NCBI GenBank assembly: GCA_905182995.1
Contig: CAJJDP010000118.1
Location: forward strand, 1 to 52,008
Length of the DNA: 52,008 nucleotides
Source of the DNA: Paramecium octaurelia
Taxonomy: Eukaryota > Ciliophora > Oligohymenophorea > Peniculida > Parameciidae
Direction of reading: 5' to 3'
Shown: piece after piece, positions 48,563-52,008 of the stretch
Position numbering within the stretch: the stretch's first letter is position 1
Layout: every line of letters begins with the position of its first letter
The notes under the pieces: generated by a model
What the model was told of the DNA's origin: nothing
Databases searched by the model: none
The model's input: only the letters and a program-made list of their open reading frames with translations
Made by a program: the position numbers and the translations under genes

Positions 48563-51500
48563 TCATTAATGCGACAACACTGGAGCTGCAGATTCCTCTT
48601 CAGGGTCATCTAATGGCCTATGCCACCTGACATGGACTCCCTTTAATTTGCCCTATTAATCCATAACAATTAAAATAATACATCAAATTTGTCAAACGAG
48701 TCAAACTTTACTAAGGACAACTTGAAATTCCTCGGAACAACATGTCTCGACACATTTGAAAACTCCTACACGCCCTTCTCACTTTTGATATAAAAACGAG
48801 TAACATCCTCCTCATGACTGAGGTACACAAACAACCATTGTTCCATTTCGACATCACAACTTTACCAGATAGGCAATGACTTCCTTCCAAAAGAATAACT
48901 TCCAAATGTTACTTGATTGGATTTGGCCAAAACCAATAAGGTATTAAAATTGAGATCAGTCGACAATCTCATCACTCCCTACAAAGAGTCCAAAACACCT
49001 TCACTCTTTGAGTATAGCCAAATCCAACCAGATATGGAGTAGACTGTTTATTCAGAATAAGGAAACTCTTAAATCAATGATCCATCTTCATCAATTTAAG
49101 TGTCACATCCTTCCCATTTGAATTCTTCAACCTTCAATTCAACATCTGGCAAACGCAAATGCAACTTGTTGATCATTGAAGCCACTTTCTGAGTGTCATC
49201 CAAAAAGGACCCTTCTCCCAAGAATACTCGTAAATCATAGATCTGACCCTTAAATGCCTACAACCCAAATTCAGCCTTATTTATGATCAATTGGGCATAT
49301 CCCAATATATCATGCTCAATGTCTTTGATTATAGTATGCTCAGCTTTCTGAGAGTGCTTATGAATCACTGCAGCATAGAGACTACCATCATTATAAGCAT
49401 AATATATATAATTCCATTCCCCTTCTATGAAATCATAAGGGATTTAGGTGTTGATAGCAGTAAGTTTCTGCTTTTTATCGTACGAACTAAACTCGTAGTT
49501 TTTATTCGTAAGGTACGAGAACAACACTCTATCTCCCAATTGTGCTTTATCCTCATACTGTTTTCTGCTGGTGAATCTAAAGATATTATGGAATTGGATT
49601 TGCTTGGACTCATAGAATTCGGCCTCCCATCTTGTCCAAACTCCTATGGCATACTGATTCACTGCATTATGAAATTCAACAGTTGTTGAGTCATCACTTT
49701 AGAACCACAATTCTCTCTGATTATTTTAGATGTTGTAATAATTAGGCAACTTATCCTAATAGGATGCTTAACTTAAATCAATAATTGCGTTGTAGCCATA
49801 TAAGAATTGCCACTATTGCTATACACCTTCAAAGTTGATGTTGTCAACATCTGTACCAAACAGAATACCTAAATAATTAGTTTCCATATGCCAAATGTTA
49901 GTAAGCACTCTAACTTCGTCAGATTGGAATTACTTCAATAGAATTTAGACACTCTATTCCATGTCATCGTAACTCATATAGACATAATGCCAAATTACAG
50001 GGGAATCCATGTCAATGGAATTTTCAACCAATTTATGTTCATTAATGTTTGATATCTCACTCAAGGTGTAAGTCTGGAATTTGATAAATTGCTAGTCACA
50101 AACCTAAATGAGCAGTGTTCTATCACCCTAAATTAGTTTATCATTCAATTTTTCATTCTCATATAAACGAATCAATGTTTAACAAGATGTCTCCTATTCG
50201 AACTTACTGAGAGGGGAATAGTTCAATTTGAACCATCCACAAACTGAATAAGACCCAACGTCATGAAAATCATGTTCATCGAATTCATGATCCAATTCTA
50301 TGATTCCATTTTTCTGTTTGTACAAGTATTCTAAGGTTGACTCCTCTGGAATTTGATACTGGGTTATATAGTCCAAGAGGGGAGATTCCAAATAGGATCC
50401 ACTCTATCCAAACGATCCACTCCCTATCATAATTGCAATTTGCAATATTTGCCCATTAAATCCGACCACATGATCTTCTGATCCAAAAACTACTTTCACA
50501 AAATCAGTCAAGGGATCTTACAATAAATTTACATTCTAATTGTGCTTTTCTTCATTACCATCATAGACATAAAATTTAGCAATTTGTAATTTACGTTTAT
50601 AACCAGCATGTATGAAATACCATCTATTTTCCAATCTGTCTATTTGAATTAGACTGTATTCATTTGGGGCATTGTCATTGATATCATAAGTATTAAAACT
50701 CAATGAATCGGTTAACCCATAAGCACTTAATAACCTGTCTTTTAACTCAATCTTCCCCTCAGTCAACTCTTCATTTGTAGTCATTCTGAATATCTGAAAT
50801 TGCTCTGGTTTTCGATATCTCCTTTCAGGGTAAGTGGAACTAAACTTACACCAAAATGATACAGCATATTCACTCATTGAATCCACCTCATTGAATGTAA
50901 AACTCTAGGAATCCTCTACATTATCAAGTTCCTTTATAATCTTTGGCAATTATCTATTACCTGCAATAAAGGATGATAATTTCAAGAAGTTATCATCAGT
51001 AAAACTCCCCTGTCCCAAAGTCAATTTAACGTGTGATATCATTGTGCTTGAATGTTAGTCATTGAAATCTTTCATCAAATAAAGCCATATTTATTCACTC
51101 ACCGCATGAATTGTATTGTCTTAATGTTATTAGCAAATGTAATCATCTATTTTCAAATATGTTATCATCTTCTATTCTTTTTTGGAATAACTTTAATATG
51201 AGAATGCCCACATGTTATAATGATATAACTCTATTTTGCATTATTAACTAATTAAGGTGTTTACTTCATCCATATTTAATAGACTATATGTACTATATTC
51301 AACATTCTCCGTTTGAGTAGACAAATGGAATACTCGATCTCCCAGATATTTTCTATCAGTTAAATGTTCATTTTAGGTAACTCTATATATAAATTAATCT
51401 TAGCTCATCTTAAACCACAATTGTATTGAATATTAATTAGCACTTCCCTCTATATGTATTGGATTATCTCCACTATAATTATCAGTCCTGTCTTCCACAA

Positions 51501-52008
51501 TAGTAATTACATTATCAATATAAATTTGTGCTGGTTTTCTATTAAGTTTAGTTATCATCTGTTTAAGTTATTCCTCGTTTATCAAAGCTCCGGTTCCTAA
51601 ATACAATCTGATTCCAGTTATTAAACCATTAAATTGTATATAATTTTTGGATGCTCTTCCAATCTAAAAATTGAGGTGATCTCTAATCAAAGGATGTAAA
51701 ACATTTTGTTTAATCTATCTAATACCATTATAATCAACTATGTATCCTACAGTCTCACCAACATCTTATTGCTATCTTTAATAAGCATAATAAACGAATA
51801 TCCATTCACTCTCATGATAGGCTGTGTAATCTATTTATTCTGAACCTTCTAAAGTGATGAATTAATAGTTCCCAACATTCATGACTACACTCAAGAGATG
51901 ATCTATCGATTATAAGGATAATCTAGCTATGCCCATCAACTTAGGCTTCATTAAACTGATGTTACTAGCATAATGTTTAAATTGAATCCATAAACCATAT
52001 CCATATTC
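48563..52008 (-). CDS. LamG/concanavalin-like repeat protein, 5' end outside the window
   Basis: C-terminal 1,100 or so residues of a longer protein; the frame is open to the right edge. One intron at 48653-48681 (29 nt). The sequence consists of repeats of about 190-200 residues (roughly 570-630 bases), each resembling a laminin-G/ConA-like beta-sandwich (YAVSFWCKFSS, YSVCGWFKLN, YAIGVWTRWE, YSISGWIWLY). Many repeats end in a G.GSF-type turn (LGQGSFTDD, IGSGSFGQS, LGEGSFLDD). Turn motifs lie near 51.6, 51.0, 50.4 and 49.2 kb. The end (RWHRPLDDPEEE) is short and acidic, with no membrane helix. Probably an adhesive or carbohydrate-binding surface or secreted protein; any signal peptide would lie beyond the window. 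Confidence 0.85.

Noticed and set aside
49291..49689. Plus-strand frame of 132 codons
   Set aside because: Antisense to the LamG-like repeat gene; the minus strand carries the conserved repeat motifs.

Overview
The window is a stretch of ciliate macronuclear DNA, almost certainly Paramecium. It is very AT-rich. Long coding frames appear only when TAA and TAG are read as glutamine and TGA alone is stop. Genes sit 27 to a few hundred bases apart and are cut by tiny GT..AG introns of 21-34 nt. I translated by hand with that code and removed these introns. For every short gene model the spliced length came out as a whole number of codons, which is a useful internal check.

Left end (1-6.7 kb): about 4.7 kb of low-information and partly decayed coding-like sequence, an unassigned open frame, then a papain-family gene whose catalytic cysteine is a serine. 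Positions 6992-11909 hold three near-identical overlapping copies of one segment, separated by single N characters at 8391 and 10402. This looks like unmerged contig ends, not a real tandem array. The segment carries a decayed WD40 gene. Next come an intact WD40 gene (minus strand, 12385-13947) and, divergently, a Ras/Rab-like GTPase fused to a zinc-motif plus WD40 protein (14535-16841). These three form a local WD40 family cluster.

Middle (17-32 kb): an 8.6 kb gene for a giant membrane protein (Cys-rich, beta-helix, transmembrane C-terminus), a MORN-repeat protein with an acylation-type N-terminus, an FCP1/SCP-like phosphatase, and an oxysterol-binding-protein relative with a PH-like domain.

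Right half (33-52 kb): a ULK/Atg1-like kinase, a beta-carbonic anhydrase, the scavenger decapping enzyme DcpS, tRNA-Phe(GAA), eIF5, several unassigned proteins, a tail-anchored double cytochrome b5, a Rab GTPase, a zinc-finger protein and a large LamG-like repeat protein that runs off the right edge. These are mostly housekeeping functions (translation start, RNA turnover, membrane traffic, lipid transport) with no sign of operons or horizontal transfer.

The strongest candidates for something new are the GTPase-zinc-WD40 fusion, the serine-for-cysteine papain homologue, and three possible introns that are multiples of three and lack an in-frame TGA. I saw no CRISPR array, telomeric repeat or recognisable transposon.
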